DNA from: Diploscapter coronatus
Taxonomy: Eukaryota; Nematoda; Chromadorea; Rhabditida; Rhabditidae
DNA: 64,000 nucleotides
Assembly: GCA_964036155.1 (NCBI GenBank)
Contig: OZ038423.1
Location: 14,647,249-14,711,248 of the forward strand
Direction of reading: 5' to 3'
Part shown: piece by piece, positions 36,157 through 48,579 of the stretch
How positions within the stretch are numbered: position 1 is the stretch's first letter
Layout of the letters: the number at the start of each line of letters is the position of its first letter
Notes under the pieces: model-generated
The model's input: only the letters and a program-made list of their open reading frames with translations
Database searches by the model: none
What the model was told of the DNA's origin: nothing
Position numbers and translations under genes: made by a program

Positions 36157-38510
36157 GTCGATCTAAATAACGTATTTTCAAGACTCTAAAGAGACTCGAT
36201 GCGTTCCTTGGAGAGGAAATTCGATTACTTTGGCATAAAATAATCTATTAGTTCTTTAACGTTTAAAGAATCGAAAAAAACGAGAATAATTATAAAATGG
36301 CCAAATTTAAAATGAAAAAAAATATTTTGAAACTCTAAAAGAAATTTCGAACTTTTAAGACTAAGAAAAGGAAGAAAATTGACAAGAGTGTCCTATTCTT
36401 TGACCTCAGGGCAGCTTCAGCTATGTTTGCGCCAATCAATATATGTGTCTCTCTATTCGCACAACACTCCGTTCACTCACTCATTCTCCGTTTCTTCGGG
36501 ATTTGCTTGTGTGTTTCATTGGGCATAAAACGTATCAAAATTGAAGGAAATAATTATTTGAACATTAAATTGAATTATAATATAAGTCGTTGTAGAACCA
36601 TCAAAACATAGATTTAGCATTTGAAAGTTCCTGAGCGAAGCAATATGATTATCCATAATGAGTCTCTTTTGACGGACTCTTTGAAATAGCATTGCTCAAA
36701 ATGTTGAAGGCAAGAAAGTGTCATTAGTGCATGGGGACTCTATACATCACAAAGTGTTGAGCATGAGTCGAAAAAAAACTGAAATAACTATTCCCAAGCT
36801 TGTAAATCGAAGACACGTATTTTGAGTTTCAAAGAAAAAACACGTCGAGATCTATGCACATCTAATAGCTAATTTTGAACCACGAAATTGGTGGGTTATG
36901 CATAACCCTTAAAGGGTACTGTATTTTGATTCTGCACGTGTAAATAGATGCTTAATCAGTACCAGTGCCAATAGGTTTGCAACAAGATCTTTTTCTAACG
37001 TGCATATTATTTTTCAAATCACCGATAAATATCAATCCCTCCAAACGACGGAAGGAATTGAAATTGTTCATAATTGTAGTTCATAAGTTGCATGAGAAAA
37101 TTCGCCATTAATCATTTGTCTTTCCTAATTTTTCGCTATCGACGATGATTGAATATCATTTCCAAATGAAGCGAGACACCTTCCGCTCCCCCTTCTTCTC
37201 ATATTATTTTGGATCATCTTTTCCGCACACGTCCTATTTTTTCTACATACAACATCTTTCAACGATATCCGCCATAATTGTCAAAAATTCAAGCAAACAA
37301 CCAAAACTAATACTACACATAATAGTTTTCTGGAAGTAAAATAGAAGATGATAAACGGTTGGCGTCGTGTCTAGGTGTCTAGTGATATGATTTGATCGCA
37401 CGGTTCTTTACTTGTTCTCTGGCAGGGACTTCCTAACTTAGTTTCACTTTTACGGTGGTTTGTATCACCCCCAATGCACATGAACACGTCTTGGTGTAAA
37501 ATGCAGGCTTGTTGAAGTCTGGCGATTTTTATATAGAAGGTAGAACATGGGATTGAACGAGAGATCGCGGGTATTTATAGATTTGAGAGTGATGGGGGAT
37601 AGCTTGCTAATTTCGTATCACTCCATGTTGCGTTGTTGTGGATTCCCTTCTAACTAAACGTTTTACTACAGTAGTTGCTACGATCATATATGTGATGAGT
37701 TTTTGGTTCAGAAAAGATCATTTTCCGCCACTGGGATCGTTTGTGCTCAATTCTAAATTATTTCTGGGAAATTCGGGACAGAGCTGAGACGAAGTTTCGA
37801 CTTCGACTTCGAAAGTCGAAACTTCGAGGGTTTTTGAGCCAACTTCGACTTCGACTTCGAAAATTTTGAGAAGCCAATTTCGACTTCGACTTCGAATTTG
37901 AAAATTTCAACTTCGTCTCAGCTCTGATTCGGGAATATTTGTGATCAATTAAAAATCGCTTGTGGTAAATTCTAAATCGTTTGTGGTCACTAAGATTTTT
38001 TGTGGAACTCTTAATTGAAAATTGGTGGACGTCCGAAAGTTTCTTGAAATTCGAACGTGGCATCCCATTTTTATCCTTTTTCAAGCATGCGTATAGTCTC
38101 AAAAATCGGTTTATGAAAGTACATAGTCTAGCAATATAAAATTGTAACTTGCAGTTAGTTCCAAATCTTAACCTCTTTAAGGCAGAAACTTCCATTTTAT
38201 CACGAATGAATTATAAAATCACGATTTCAATCATTTTTGTCTTGCGAAAGTTCGTTCATCTAGATTGCCAATAAGCAGTACTTAGTTTTCCATTTTACAC
38301 TAATCAATAATTACGTCATTCTTATGAAGTTAAATGTATAGTTTGTTTCACAACAATATCTAGAGAACTCAACTTCATTTCGTCTACTATTCGTTCGTCT
38401 ATCTCACAACCCTACGCGATAAATGTTTGCGTTCTCGTAAGGCGTTGATCCTTAGTAATCATTTGTGGACATTTTGTGCAATCCAGTCGAGTTTTCTTGC
38501 GGTTGATATC
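36157..38510. other. Gene-poor region upstream of the GPCR
   Basis: Holds the GPCR upstream region and a hAT-like MITE (37779-37926). No coding sequence supported; open frames near 36.4, 37.1 and 37.8-38.2 kb are noise, the last reading through the MITE's repeats. 37.35-37.72 kb is a non-repetitive, less AT-rich stretch of unknown nature. Confidence 0.5.
37779..37926. mobile_element. hAT-like MITE
   Basis: A 148-base element with perfect 18-base inverted ends (cagagctgagacgaagtt) and an 8-base target duplication, attcggga (37771-37778 and 37927-37934). CAG-type ends and 8-base duplications are typical of hAT elements. The inside is an array of cgacttcgacttcgaa-type repeats. It carries no gene. 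Confidence 0.9.
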
Positions 38511-38512
38511 TA

Positions 38513-39815
38513 CAGGGTGCGGAAAAATTATGGAGGCACTTGCTAAAGCGTCGATTTTTCACGAAGTGCGCAGAGTTTACATGCTATTTTTATTTTTTCG
38601 TCATTACCATGCATTTCGTGATCATTTCCATATATTATTTACCATTGGTAGGTTTTCTATTCAGAATGGTAGCGCCGAGTTCAAAGCGATCTATTATCAT
38701 CATATTGTATCAGGCTGGGAATCAAACGAAAGACATCGTCAAACTGCTGAAAGTCAGTCGAACGATGGTCCAGAAGACTGTAAAACGGTACAAAGAGATT
38801 GGATCTGCTGCTGACCGTCCGGGAAGAGGCAGAAAACGGAGTGCAAGGACGGAACAGAACAAGACAAGCTTCGTGAGATGATTCGACGAAATTCCCGAAG
38901 ATCCATACGAAAAATGAGCAAAAAATTGAAAATCAACGAAAAATCGGTCAGAACCATCATCAGGAAGGACTTGAGACTCAACTCCTACAGAATCCAAAAA
39001 AGTCCACGAACTCACGGACAAAATGATGTCAAACAGACTTGAAAGATACCAACAGTTTCCCAAGAGGCTTTCTTCGGCACGCTACAAAACGATTATTTTT
39101 TCGGATGAGGAAATATTCACAATGGAACTTTTCATGAATCGTCAAAATGATCACATCCTGTCCCCAAACGTCTCCTCTGCTAATTCCAATGGCAAACTGA
39201 TCGGAAGACGTGCTCATCCTCAGTCAATCCCGGTTTGGGCGGCTACCGCCTATCATGGAAAGTCCTCCCTCGTGTTCGTCCCCCAGAACGCCAAGATCAA
39301 CACCGAAACCTATCAAATCTTATTTAAAATAAAGCTCTTATTCCCTGGACCAAAATCCATTTTAAATCCTGTCCCTCCTGCTTTCAGCAGGATTCGGCTC
39401 CTTCCCACAAGTCAAAATCTACTCAATCCTTCTGCAAAATTCACTTCGCAGATTTCATTTCCTCTTCCGAATGACCCTCCAACAGCCCTGATTTGAACCC
39501 ATTGGATTATTCCATTTGGTAATACTTTGAGACCAAGGCCTGCTCTACTCCCCACAAAAGTTTCGGCTTCTTGAAGTCTTTCCTTGTCGAAGCATGAGAC
39601 AAAATGTCCAATGACTAGTTGCGTGCCGTCATCGATGCCTTCCTCGAGCGACTCAAGGCCTGTATCAACGCTAAAGGCGGCCATTTCGAAAACTCTTAGT
39701 TGATTTTTTATCGTTATGTTATCAATAAATTATTTTAAAAATTTGAACTCGATTACTTCAATATTTCGGGTTAAATCTCAATTTATCGGTGCCTCCATAA
39801 TTTTTCCGCACCCTG
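38513..39815 (+). mobile_element. Tc1/mariner-type transposon, about 1.3 kb, decayed
   Basis: Flanked by TA (38511-38512 and 39816-39817). The terminal inverted repeats are 27 bases and identical (38513-38539 and 39789-39815, beginning cagggtgcgg). The inside encodes a broken transposase, described separately. The intact identical ends suggest fairly recent movement. Confidence 0.93.
38669..39696 (+). pseudogene. Broken Tc1/mariner transposase
   Basis: The N-terminal helix-turn-helix region is readable (SSKRSIIIILYQAGNQTKDI, DRPGRGRKRSARTEQNKT). The next part continues in a different frame (RRSIRKMSKKLKINEKSVRT), then YKTIIFSDEEIFTMELFMN, a catalytic-core stretch with an Asp at the expected place, and PVWAATAYHGKSSLVFV. 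The remainder, up to a final GGHFEN-like end near 39.69 kb, is spread over several frames with stops. At least two frameshifts mean no active transposase is made from this copy. Confidence 0.85.
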
Positions 39816-39817
39816 TA

Positions 39818-41238
39818 AAGAAGGAAAAGTAGGAGGGGCGCTCGGAAGAGGAGACGAAAAATGGAAAAGAGCAAGAGAAAAGGAAGGCAACAGAAGCGGG
39901 AACGAATGGAACAGAGGGGGACGGTTTGAAATTGTCACCTGCGCGTTTTTCTCGACTGCATGACTATTTCATATCTGTCAATAATGAGAGATAACATTTA
40001 ACCTATCGCTCTTTTTCTTACCTTTTTCGATATTCAGATTATACTTTTCTCGTATTCCATCCTAGCAAATATTTGATGAAATAAGAGTAGACCGGCGTTC
40101 TGTTTTGAACACCTATTTGTCGATAAATCATCTTTATTTGAAGAAAAAATTGCGAAGACCACTGGAAAATTCGATTTTTTCGTACGTTTATTCCGATATA
40201 ATTTCTGGCCAGAAGTTTTCGCTATCTCAGATGTTGTTGTCTGACTTTAGCAAAATAGGGTGTGATAGTGTAAGCTCGCAAGAGGGCATACAATCAGGCG
40301 CACAATCGCAATCTTCAGACAACCATGTCGCATCGCACTCGGGCGCACTCCTCGTGTCTCTTTCCCCATCTCCCCATTTCATTTATCGATTAATAACTGA
40401 TAATAACACTGCATTAAGATTGCACGCTGCTTCGTCCCCAGCGTGCCCCGATAACTGTCACCTATCGCCCATAGGCAATTCTTCTCTCGCCCACTCTGTT
40501 TGATCTCAATTCTTCAATTTTTAGCCTTCAGATCACAAACTCTCCAAATCGCGTTAGTTTTTTTCTCCAGTTTGTTCCTTCTTCTGAGCGACGAAAGGTG
40601 AATCAACCATTATGAAAACGTCATCATAATTCGAGTGCTTGGCTAGTAGTGATGAAATTTTTGAAGAACTACCTTGCTTTGATTTGCTGTTATTTGAAAA
40701 CGCGATCTATAACTTTGAAAATCTTTCATCAAATGCCTAGAATCCATTATCCTATTTGAGATTTCAACACTCTTATCATTTATAATCTGCATAAACTTAA
40801 TCTCTCCAACAAATTTATTGGCGATCTGAACCGTAGGCGTGATTCTGACTACGATTTTTTGGTTCAACGACGCTTCTCCAAAAGCGTTCAACTGGTTTTG
40901 TGTATAATCGTATCTTACTTTCGCCGCTTGCAAAAAGTACTTTCTTTCTTTTTACTATTTTTTACGCGAATTTCGAATTTTCGAACAATTCCGAAAGTAT
41001 GACCTCGTTGTTCATAACAACTCACTAGTGGTGTTATTATTTGCCTTCAAACTCATATCATGGTTTGAAAAAGTTGATTGTGACGTTTTTTGTTGAAATG
41101 AAGTAAACTAGAGAGAGGGAGTTATGATTTTCCCGTTTTCATTCTTCTTTTGCAGGAATTTTCATGCTCGATTTTACGGGTTGCAGAATTTCTTTGAGTC
41201 GCATTTTAGTTTGAACCTGTGTGTGGCAATCATTCCAC
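39818..41238. other. Intergenic upstream of SEFIR receptor
   Basis: No supported gene. A 132-codon plus-strand reading frame (40105-40503) and a 96-codon minus-strand frame (40643-40933) have no recognisable domain. An acceptor-like cttcttttgcag at about 41156 probably precedes the first exon of the receptor gene as a trans-splice site. Confidence 0.45.
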
Positions 41239-44200
41239 ATGCGCTGGACTATTTGCCGTTCTACCGTATTCCTTATATTGCTGCTGTATTGCGGGCCGAA
41301 TCGAGGATGGGCTGATGCGACCAGCAAAAGTTGTACCAATTCGCCGATTCTATCGTGCGAAATAATCGATGACTTTGCGGGTGATCTCCTGACTGACTCA
41401 TCGACCGAGGACGGGACCGACCTAGTACCTGACGACCAAACTGCCGCCACAACCACTACGGCTATCGATTGGGGTCGATTCAAGCCGATCGGTTTACGAA
41501 CCTTCGTTCTCTATAAGGTAGGCTTCGTTTACACTATTCATTAGGTGCCTATCACATGATTGATTCGTCCTCATAAAAATGTCTTGTCTCGCTTGTAAAA
41601 GCAGGAATTATGCAAAAACCTGCGCTTTGACGAAACATAATCAATTTAGATGACGCATTCTTATCTTTTTTCTTCTGAAACGAACGAAACGAACTTCAAA
41701 TAGTTCGATCTTTATTTGTTTCTATTTTAATACGAGGATAATGCAGAAAATAGTATTTTTGTAACGTGGCATGTTAAATTTCTGAAAACTTATTTTCACC
41801 ACATTCAGCTTTATTCTACAATTTTGCATCTCCAAAATCTCTTTTTTCAAACCATGAGTTCAAGTATCGAGTTTCATGTGTGATCTTTGCTATTTATCGA
41901 ATCATTGATCGTTATATTTTATCTGTCGATGAATTTCTCAAAGTTCTTGGCTATAACATAAATCAATAAGACGCGCCCAGTGCATTATGACATTTTCATT
42001 AGGCTGAATGCCTTTGTTTCACTCGATTTCACTCCATTGAATCTAACCATTTCTCCCGATCAATGCAAAGCGCGTATTGCATTTAGGGAAAGGAGAGAGA
42101 GAATTGATAAACTAAGAAATCGAAGCACTGCGACCTTTCCCAAATTCTCCCCGAAAGGAGTGACAATATTTCTTCTTGTCACATCTCTACGTGCACAGCA
42201 TAATATAGTGAAAATCGAACTTAATTTATCATTTATTCAATAAAAGCATAAAAGTCATGTAGGAAGAGAAAGAATGATGACTAATTTATGCATTTGCATT
42301 TTTCAACTCTAAACTAAATCGAAATTTGCTATGCATAGATCAATGTCATAAAAATCGGAAAATTTTAAAAAATTCAAAATCGAATAATCCAAATTTTACT
42401 AAAATTAGTAACTAGCATGATTAGCAAAACTAACGTTATGACGAAAGCAACCTTGAAATCTCAGCTTATGCGAAAGATCAGAAAATATTATTTCAATTTT
42501 TCTTACTATATTTTGCCTTCTTCACATTTATAAATGATCATCACAAATCAAGTTAAGCAACCTGTGGAATAGTTTCAAAAATATAGCTATGTGGCAACAG
42601 CAATATGATTGTACGCGTTTTTCTAGAAAATGGCGACACAATTTCTACCAAATCGCAGCATTCTTTTGCAGAAAATCATGCCTTCATATTATGAAAAGAG
42701 TGACGAGCGTGCCGACATTTTGTTACTTCTTAACTTTGTGATTTATAATTCATGTCCTGAGCTAGACCTTTACTCCAATCTTTCTGTTCAGTTTTATCCT
42801 AAATCAACAAAAAGAATCTGAACTTTTATCTATCGTCTTTAGATGGCAGAATAGTAGATCTGTCAATGCGATGAGATTGACGACCATTTGGGGCATATTT
42901 GAGCGTGAAGAGTATGGAGTAAAGAGCGTGCACGTAGCATGGTACATATATGGCGCCACGTATTTGTGTGCATGTTTGCACCGAGTCTTTCGACGCGATT
43001 TGAGGCGTTGAAAGTGAAGACGAAATAGACTCAGCCAGTCGCGAGATCAAACTCGAAACACTCCGGCATATTTGCACATTTCTTTCCATTCTCTGATCCA
43101 AGTCATGCAATCCTTACTTTCGATCAAATAATGTCTTTCGATGTATACGTCGGCTCTGTTGGCTAAGAAATCACATAAAATCTATAGCCACACATATGCT
43201 AGATACGCTAGAAAATAGTAATTGAAATGGAAAAATTCGGATTTCTTTCGAAGGCTGTATCACTAAATAGGTCAACCAGGAGAATTGTAAACGAAGAGTA
43301 GTGATATGACCCGAGATGAAGTTTCGCGGGAAAACTATGCAAGGAGTAGTTCGTAAAGGATTTTTAGAGATCACCCTATCTAGTACTGAGTTGTAGAAAT
43401 TAATCTAAAAAAAACATTTATTGGAACGTAAATCGTTCTGTGCAAAAAATAATTTTCAACGCTTTCAGACCGACCCTCGAACACTCGACCTATCACTGCA
43501 AAGTTCCGTTCGATGGCGATTTCCTTTGGTGACGTCACCTATATCTTCTCAAGCCATGCCTCACTCCATTCTGGGCTTCATCGTCCGCATCAATTCTACT
43601 GCTTTGAATGCGGCAAAGACTTATTTGACTCGATTGGAACAGCCTGTCGACAGAATCTCGATGAATCTGTCTTCTGTCGAATTCTTCGTCGAGTTGGGCT
43701 CACTATTCCTCTTCAACGAAGTATGGAATTTCATGTGTTTTCTTGAATGAAATTGATAAAGCTATAGCGAAGAATGGGAAGCTGAACACATTCTATAGCT
43801 TGGAACTATTTTCCTGCTTTCTTTGAAGAAGTACTTCTAGAAAAGACGAGTGTAGTTAATTATAATCTCAACAAAAGTAGATCTTGAAAAAAAAACCTAT
43901 TTAGACTTATTCCATCGAAGTCAGCTTCTATCCAGAAGGAAAGAATGGTCGAAACACGTTGATTCGCGAAGCGATCAAGAAGCCGGAGAAAGGTGTTTGT
44001 GGAAAAGTGACTCAGGATATCGTCAAGTCATGGGTGCCCTCATTCGGTCCACTGACCGCTCATGAGGTCACTGCTGATGTGGAGGTAGGCGGTTTTTATT
44101 TTCAATACAAGATATCCTACATGTTTAATCGTACGTTCATAGGGACGTAGATCTTCAGTAAACAAAAATTCATTCTTCAATTTGTAAAATTTCAGGTCGA

Positions 44201-46581
44201 GTTCCTCCCCGCCCCAACCTCGCTGTGCATCACGCACTACTCGCTCTATATCCAGTCGACGTCGTCCAGCCGCATTCTGGACTACGTGATGGTCAATGCG
44301 ACGGGCAATGAGACGAGGCTCAGACACATCTTCAAATCGATGCCTCGCGAGGAGAAACTGATGATCAAGTTGCTGGCTGCAGAGCCGAGCGAGAAGCAGT
44401 GCGTCTGCACTCACTGTCATTGCATCACTGTCAAGAGCAATGAGTTCATCATTCCAAAACTGGTGCACAAAGGTGACCCCGATTTCCTTTCCAATCAAAA
44501 ATGTCGTAAATTTAAACTTATCTAATGCTAAAACATCATCGAAGTCAAAACCAACTATTATCAGTTCGGTGATGTTATAATTTCGATGAGCATTTCGTGA
44601 TTTCTTTTCTTAACGCATTAACTATTTCTCAAAAAATCCATTCTTTACATCAGAAAGTTGATTTTATGAAGTCAGCTGAAATAACCACGTTCAGACATCT
44701 ACATCCCAACCATTCCGACAATATCGGATGAGACCGATTCAACTCATGCCTACCTGATCTTCCTGACTCTGCTCTTCATCCTCGCAATTCTCTTGGCCAT
44801 ATTCGTTCTAATTTTATTGCTCTGTTCCCTGATAAAGAAAAATCGCAGATTGAGAAAGTCGATCAATATTCTGACTGTAGCTTCATCGGCGGAACAGAAG
44901 CCGATTATCGACTACCAGAATGGTAAATGTTAAAAGCTAATTTTATTTTTTAAGTATTAAAATTTAGGCAAAAGCAACAAGTATTTGCTGTTAGCTTCAC
45001 CTGAATTTGATCTAGATATGAGAATTGTCAGGGAATTCGCGAATTTGCTGAGGTGACTCAATCGTTCTCTCGAAAAATATGACCGTTTTTCAGAAATTCA
45101 AACCATACCCTATTTTATGAAAAATTCGACATGGACGATTTCTGCGAGAACGTCTATCGGTGGTACACAAATGCTATTTCGATAGCCGATAGGGTTGGTC
45201 TTTATTTTCAACTTTTGGATTAGATATCTTGTGACATCGTGAATTTATCTACCCTTTTTTATCGCGATTTGAGTATTCATATTCCCATTAACTGCTACTT
45301 GCAGATTCTCATTGTGCACTGCCAGCCACAAACTGACCCGAGAATGTTGTCGACTCACAACTATAGCTTCGTTGAACGAGAACCGTTTTCGGTTTTGAGC
45401 AGAAAAATCGCGATTGGCACAATTTCTCCGCTTGATAATCGAGTGGTAAAGAGTTATTCTTTAGAGAAACGAAAATTTGAATTATTTCCAAAGCCTCATT
45501 AAATTATCTGGTGGAATTAGAACATAAAATTGTTCCTCAACAATTTCCACCAATTTTATTGCTTTGAGAAATGCCAAGATTTCATGTCGATTTTTAGGGT
45601 GTATTGAGCAAAATTTAGATTCACATAAATCTTCGACGATATTCCCCGATTCTTTACTCGGAAATCATTTACAACATTCCCCGAGATATTCATTTGTTGG
45701 CTGAAATTTTGGAGATTCCATTTAGCGACGACTGGACTAAATTAGAGGTATGGGAGTTTTGACAATGAGTTGACCACTTTTATGCTTGCAGAACTATTGT
45801 GAGCCTCCGAATTATTGTCTGAGTGCTTCATCTAAATCACTGCCAATACAGCATGCAGCTGAAGGTGAAGTTAGTGAAAAATCGAATGAAATCAGCTGGG
45901 CGGATTATCGACACCCACTGCAAATGTCGACGTCAATTCGGCAGACAGCCGATTCTGGAATGCATTCGAGCAACAGCAACACTGCAGAAACAACATCAGA
46001 ATACGACATCGACATGACTGACTCGGATGATCAGAATACTCAAGTCGACTCGGGGATTCAGGTAATCTATGTTTCGTTTTCTTTGAATATCATTAACAAG
46101 GAATGTAAACAGTATATAAATCATGAATTCTTTTTTTTTAATTTGTCAATAACCCAAATCGAATTCGCTGATTACGATAATCAAGTCGAAAAGCGTTAAA
46201 GCTCCTAAACAGTACCGCAATTTGGCTGAAAATTTTCCTCTGCTGCTACAGCGAATATGGCATTGTCAACGTTCGCTTTTATAATGTAAGCTACTTTTGA
46301 ACAGGGTCTGTGATTTACATATTGCTCACATCCCTTGTAAGATAAAATGATTTATTTTCAATGTCACCTTTCCATGGCGTTATAAATAGAAAACGTTAAA
46401 GGGAGTTCCTTATTTAGACAAATTTGCTCTGGAATATTAAAAAAAAATCTTATACTTCAATTTTCAGACATCCGAGTCCCACAATTTCTCTAGCGTTATT
46501 GATGATTGCAAGAGCTTAAAAGCGTCTTCGATAAAAGGGGATCATGGTTCGATTAGTGAAGTTTCTCCTTTGATCGTCTGA
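41239..46581 (+). CDS. IL-17-receptor-like single-pass protein with SEFIR domain (ILCR type)
   Basis: Eleven exons all join in phase: 41239-41517, 43469-43720, 43905-44084, 44196-44472, 44695-44922, 44968-45052, 45094-45193, 45305-45445, 45619-45747, 45792-46061 and 46468-46581. An upstream in-frame stop fixes the start. The protein has a signal peptide (MRWTICRSTVFLILLLYC) and an ectodomain with Cys-rich and N-glycosylation sites. A transmembrane helix follows (AYLIFLTLLFILAILLAIFV). The cytosolic SEFIR domain reads KYLLLASPEFDLDMRIVREF, MDDFCENVYRWYTNAISIA, DRILIVHCQPQTDP, and YSEIIYNIPRDIHLLAEILE. The tail is acidic and Ser-rich. Animal SEFIR receptors bind IL-17-like cytokines and recruit Act1-type adaptors; in C. 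elegans the ILCR receptors act in neurons. The first intron is about 1.95 kb, far longer than the others. Confidence 0.92.
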
Positions 46582-47992
46582 CAATAACTTCGCGATTTTC
46601 AAATGATTTAGTTTAGAATATCTTATCGGTATCAAATTGGCTGAATGAGAAATTCAGCAATATAATACTAAGGCAAAATAGAAGACTAATGAAATTCTCA
46701 TTCAGTCACATCTTTTCACGAAATAACACCAAATTTAGCATATTATTTCTCGCAAAATACTTAGAAAACGTGTGCAAGTATGCAATTTTGATCTTTACTT
46801 TCCGAAACTTGAAGGCTATGACAAAATTATTAGAACATTTTCTATGGTTACCCTTGAATCGTTTGTTGACTATTACGTGCAATATCAGTTATTCACTCAT
46901 TTGACAAAGTTCGATCTCATTGAATTTGGAAATTGAAATTTACTCCCAGTAAATATCATTAAAAATATTTATCTGGTCACACATCGTAAAATGTTTCATA
47001 ATCATTAGAATTTATTCAAAATCTCAATATTTTATGCTACTTTAGCATCAATATTTGAATTATTGGGCATTCCGAAGTGTCGCAATGCCGCATCTTCGCA
47101 ACCTGAATATATTGCAAGTTTTTATAATGAGTTGCTACATATTATTATTGCAAAGTTGCGACATTTCAACATTTCTGAGCTGCAGAATTATCTATAATTT
47201 GTATTTCTTGTCGCATTTATGCCCACTCTATTGTGTACAGCATCTCGATACTGGCCTCTTCTGAACGATGTCACGGGTTTATTGATAGTCTAGCTTTATT
47301 ATCCGGTTAACAGGACTGTTTGCGATGCGGTGCGGGAAATTCGAAAATTGAGAAATGTTTATAAGCATTTTTAATGGAAAACTGCATATTTCAGCTAAAA
47401 ACCATCATATTTGATGTTTGAAAGCTAAATATATGCTAACTTATCATTCTCGAAAACAAATTTGTCCTTTTAAATTGTGTCTTGAACACTTTTCTTGCGA
47501 TTCGGTGCGCCATTTTACTGCACCACGAACAGCCCTACCGGCTAACTAAGTCATTCTTTTGTATCACTTGCATTATCTTCGAAAAATCGACGACATAATA
47601 AGTTTGCAAGTTGAATTTTATTGAAATTTTTTCGAAGATAACGGGCGAAATAATTCGATAACTTATGTACAATACAATGATTCGATAAAATAAATTATAG
47701 ATTTCTCACTATTATTATCCTGTCAAAAATTCGATCTAATATGCTTGCATCAATATTTCTTCTTCCCACATTGCCGCTAAATGATTCGAATGAATGAATG
47801 GGTGTTTTTGATTTACTCATATCGATTGACACAAATTGTAGCAAGGGCATCTAAAATTTAAAAAAAATAGAGTTCAATAGTTCACTGTAATCAATTTGAC
47901 AATTTCTTTATTTTTCAAATTGTTGTATTATCACTGTTTCAGAAAAAAGTCACAATGCAGAATACTTATCACTTAACATTTTTTATTGCATT
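46582..47992. other. Convergent intergenic region
   Basis: Lies between the SEFIR gene stop and the end of the minus-strand secreted peptide gene. AT-rich; no gene, repeat or RNA recognised. Confidence 0.5.
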
Positions 47993-48430
47993 CTATACTC
48001 TCGCCCAAAAAACTCCATTATCGACAAGTTGATCTTGTATCGGATGAACTTTATCCGCTTTTATCTTTATTGACTCTTCATTTCTTTGGGGCTCTTCATT
48101 ATTGCGAGAATTTGATGATTCCTTACGTGAATTACTCGCACCGAGGTACAGATCGTCATCATTTTTGTCTTCTAAAATAATTTCTCACAGCATTTTTAAT
48201 ATCCTATTGCAATTTCAAACCTGATTCATTATCAGATACCTCGATAGGTTCTTCGATTTCTTCTGGAACGTTGACTCGAATTCCAATGGGGTATTCTAAT
48301 TCATTGGTTTGATGGTTACTGAAAAGTTGTTGAGTGTATTTTGAGGAAACTTAAAAATCTTGGCATAATTTTGCAGCACATGAAGTGATAAGAATAACAC
48401 AATATGCAAAATTTTGAGTAAATTGATCAT
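47993..48430 (-). CDS. Small secreted acidic protein
   Basis: ATG at 48430, stop at 47993. The N-terminus is a signal peptide (INLLKILHIVLFLSLHVLQ). After a very short intron (32 bases, the shortest proposed here), the sequence reads NHQTNELEYPIGIRVNVPEE. A second intron (donor TCAG/gtttga) leads to EDKNDDDLYLGASNSRKESS, and the protein ends VHPIQDQLVDNGVFWARV. An AATAAA follows the stop within about a dozen bases. About 115 residues, Glu/Asp/Asn-rich, with no recognised domain and no obvious dibasic neuropeptide cuts. It sits 150 bases downstream of the K2P channel on the same strand and may share an operon with it. Confidence 0.6.
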
Positions 48431-48450
48431 TTTCTATCTTGAACGTTCTT

Positions 48451-48505
48451 CCTAAACTCTGACTTGTTAATTCAAAAATTTGTGTGATAAGTGACATAGT
48501 TTATT
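48451..48505 (-). promoter_or_regulatory. Operon-like junction: poly(A) signal then trans-splice acceptor
   Basis: Reading the minus strand, an AATAAA (48505-48500) follows the K2P stop, then about 48 bases later an acceptor (gagtttag) precedes the ATG of the secreted peptide gene. This spacing resembles SL2-type operon junctions. It is inferred from layout only. Confidence 0.4.
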
Positions 48506-48579
48506 CCCGTTTTCTCAGCTCTATTTCTTATAACATATCCTCTACATATCATTCATAGAGTGAGGGATTTAAAATAATC

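Noticed and set aside
37758..38195. 145-codon minus-strand frame with Arg-Ser repeats
   Set aside because: The repeats are the CTTCGA array of the hAT-like MITE, not an RS domain.
40105..40503. 132-codon plus-strand frame
   Set aside because: No recognisable protein features; composition follows local base bias.
40643..40933. 96-codon minus-strand frame of fairly normal composition
   Set aside because: No family resemblance and no exon partners found; left unannotated but worth a protein search.
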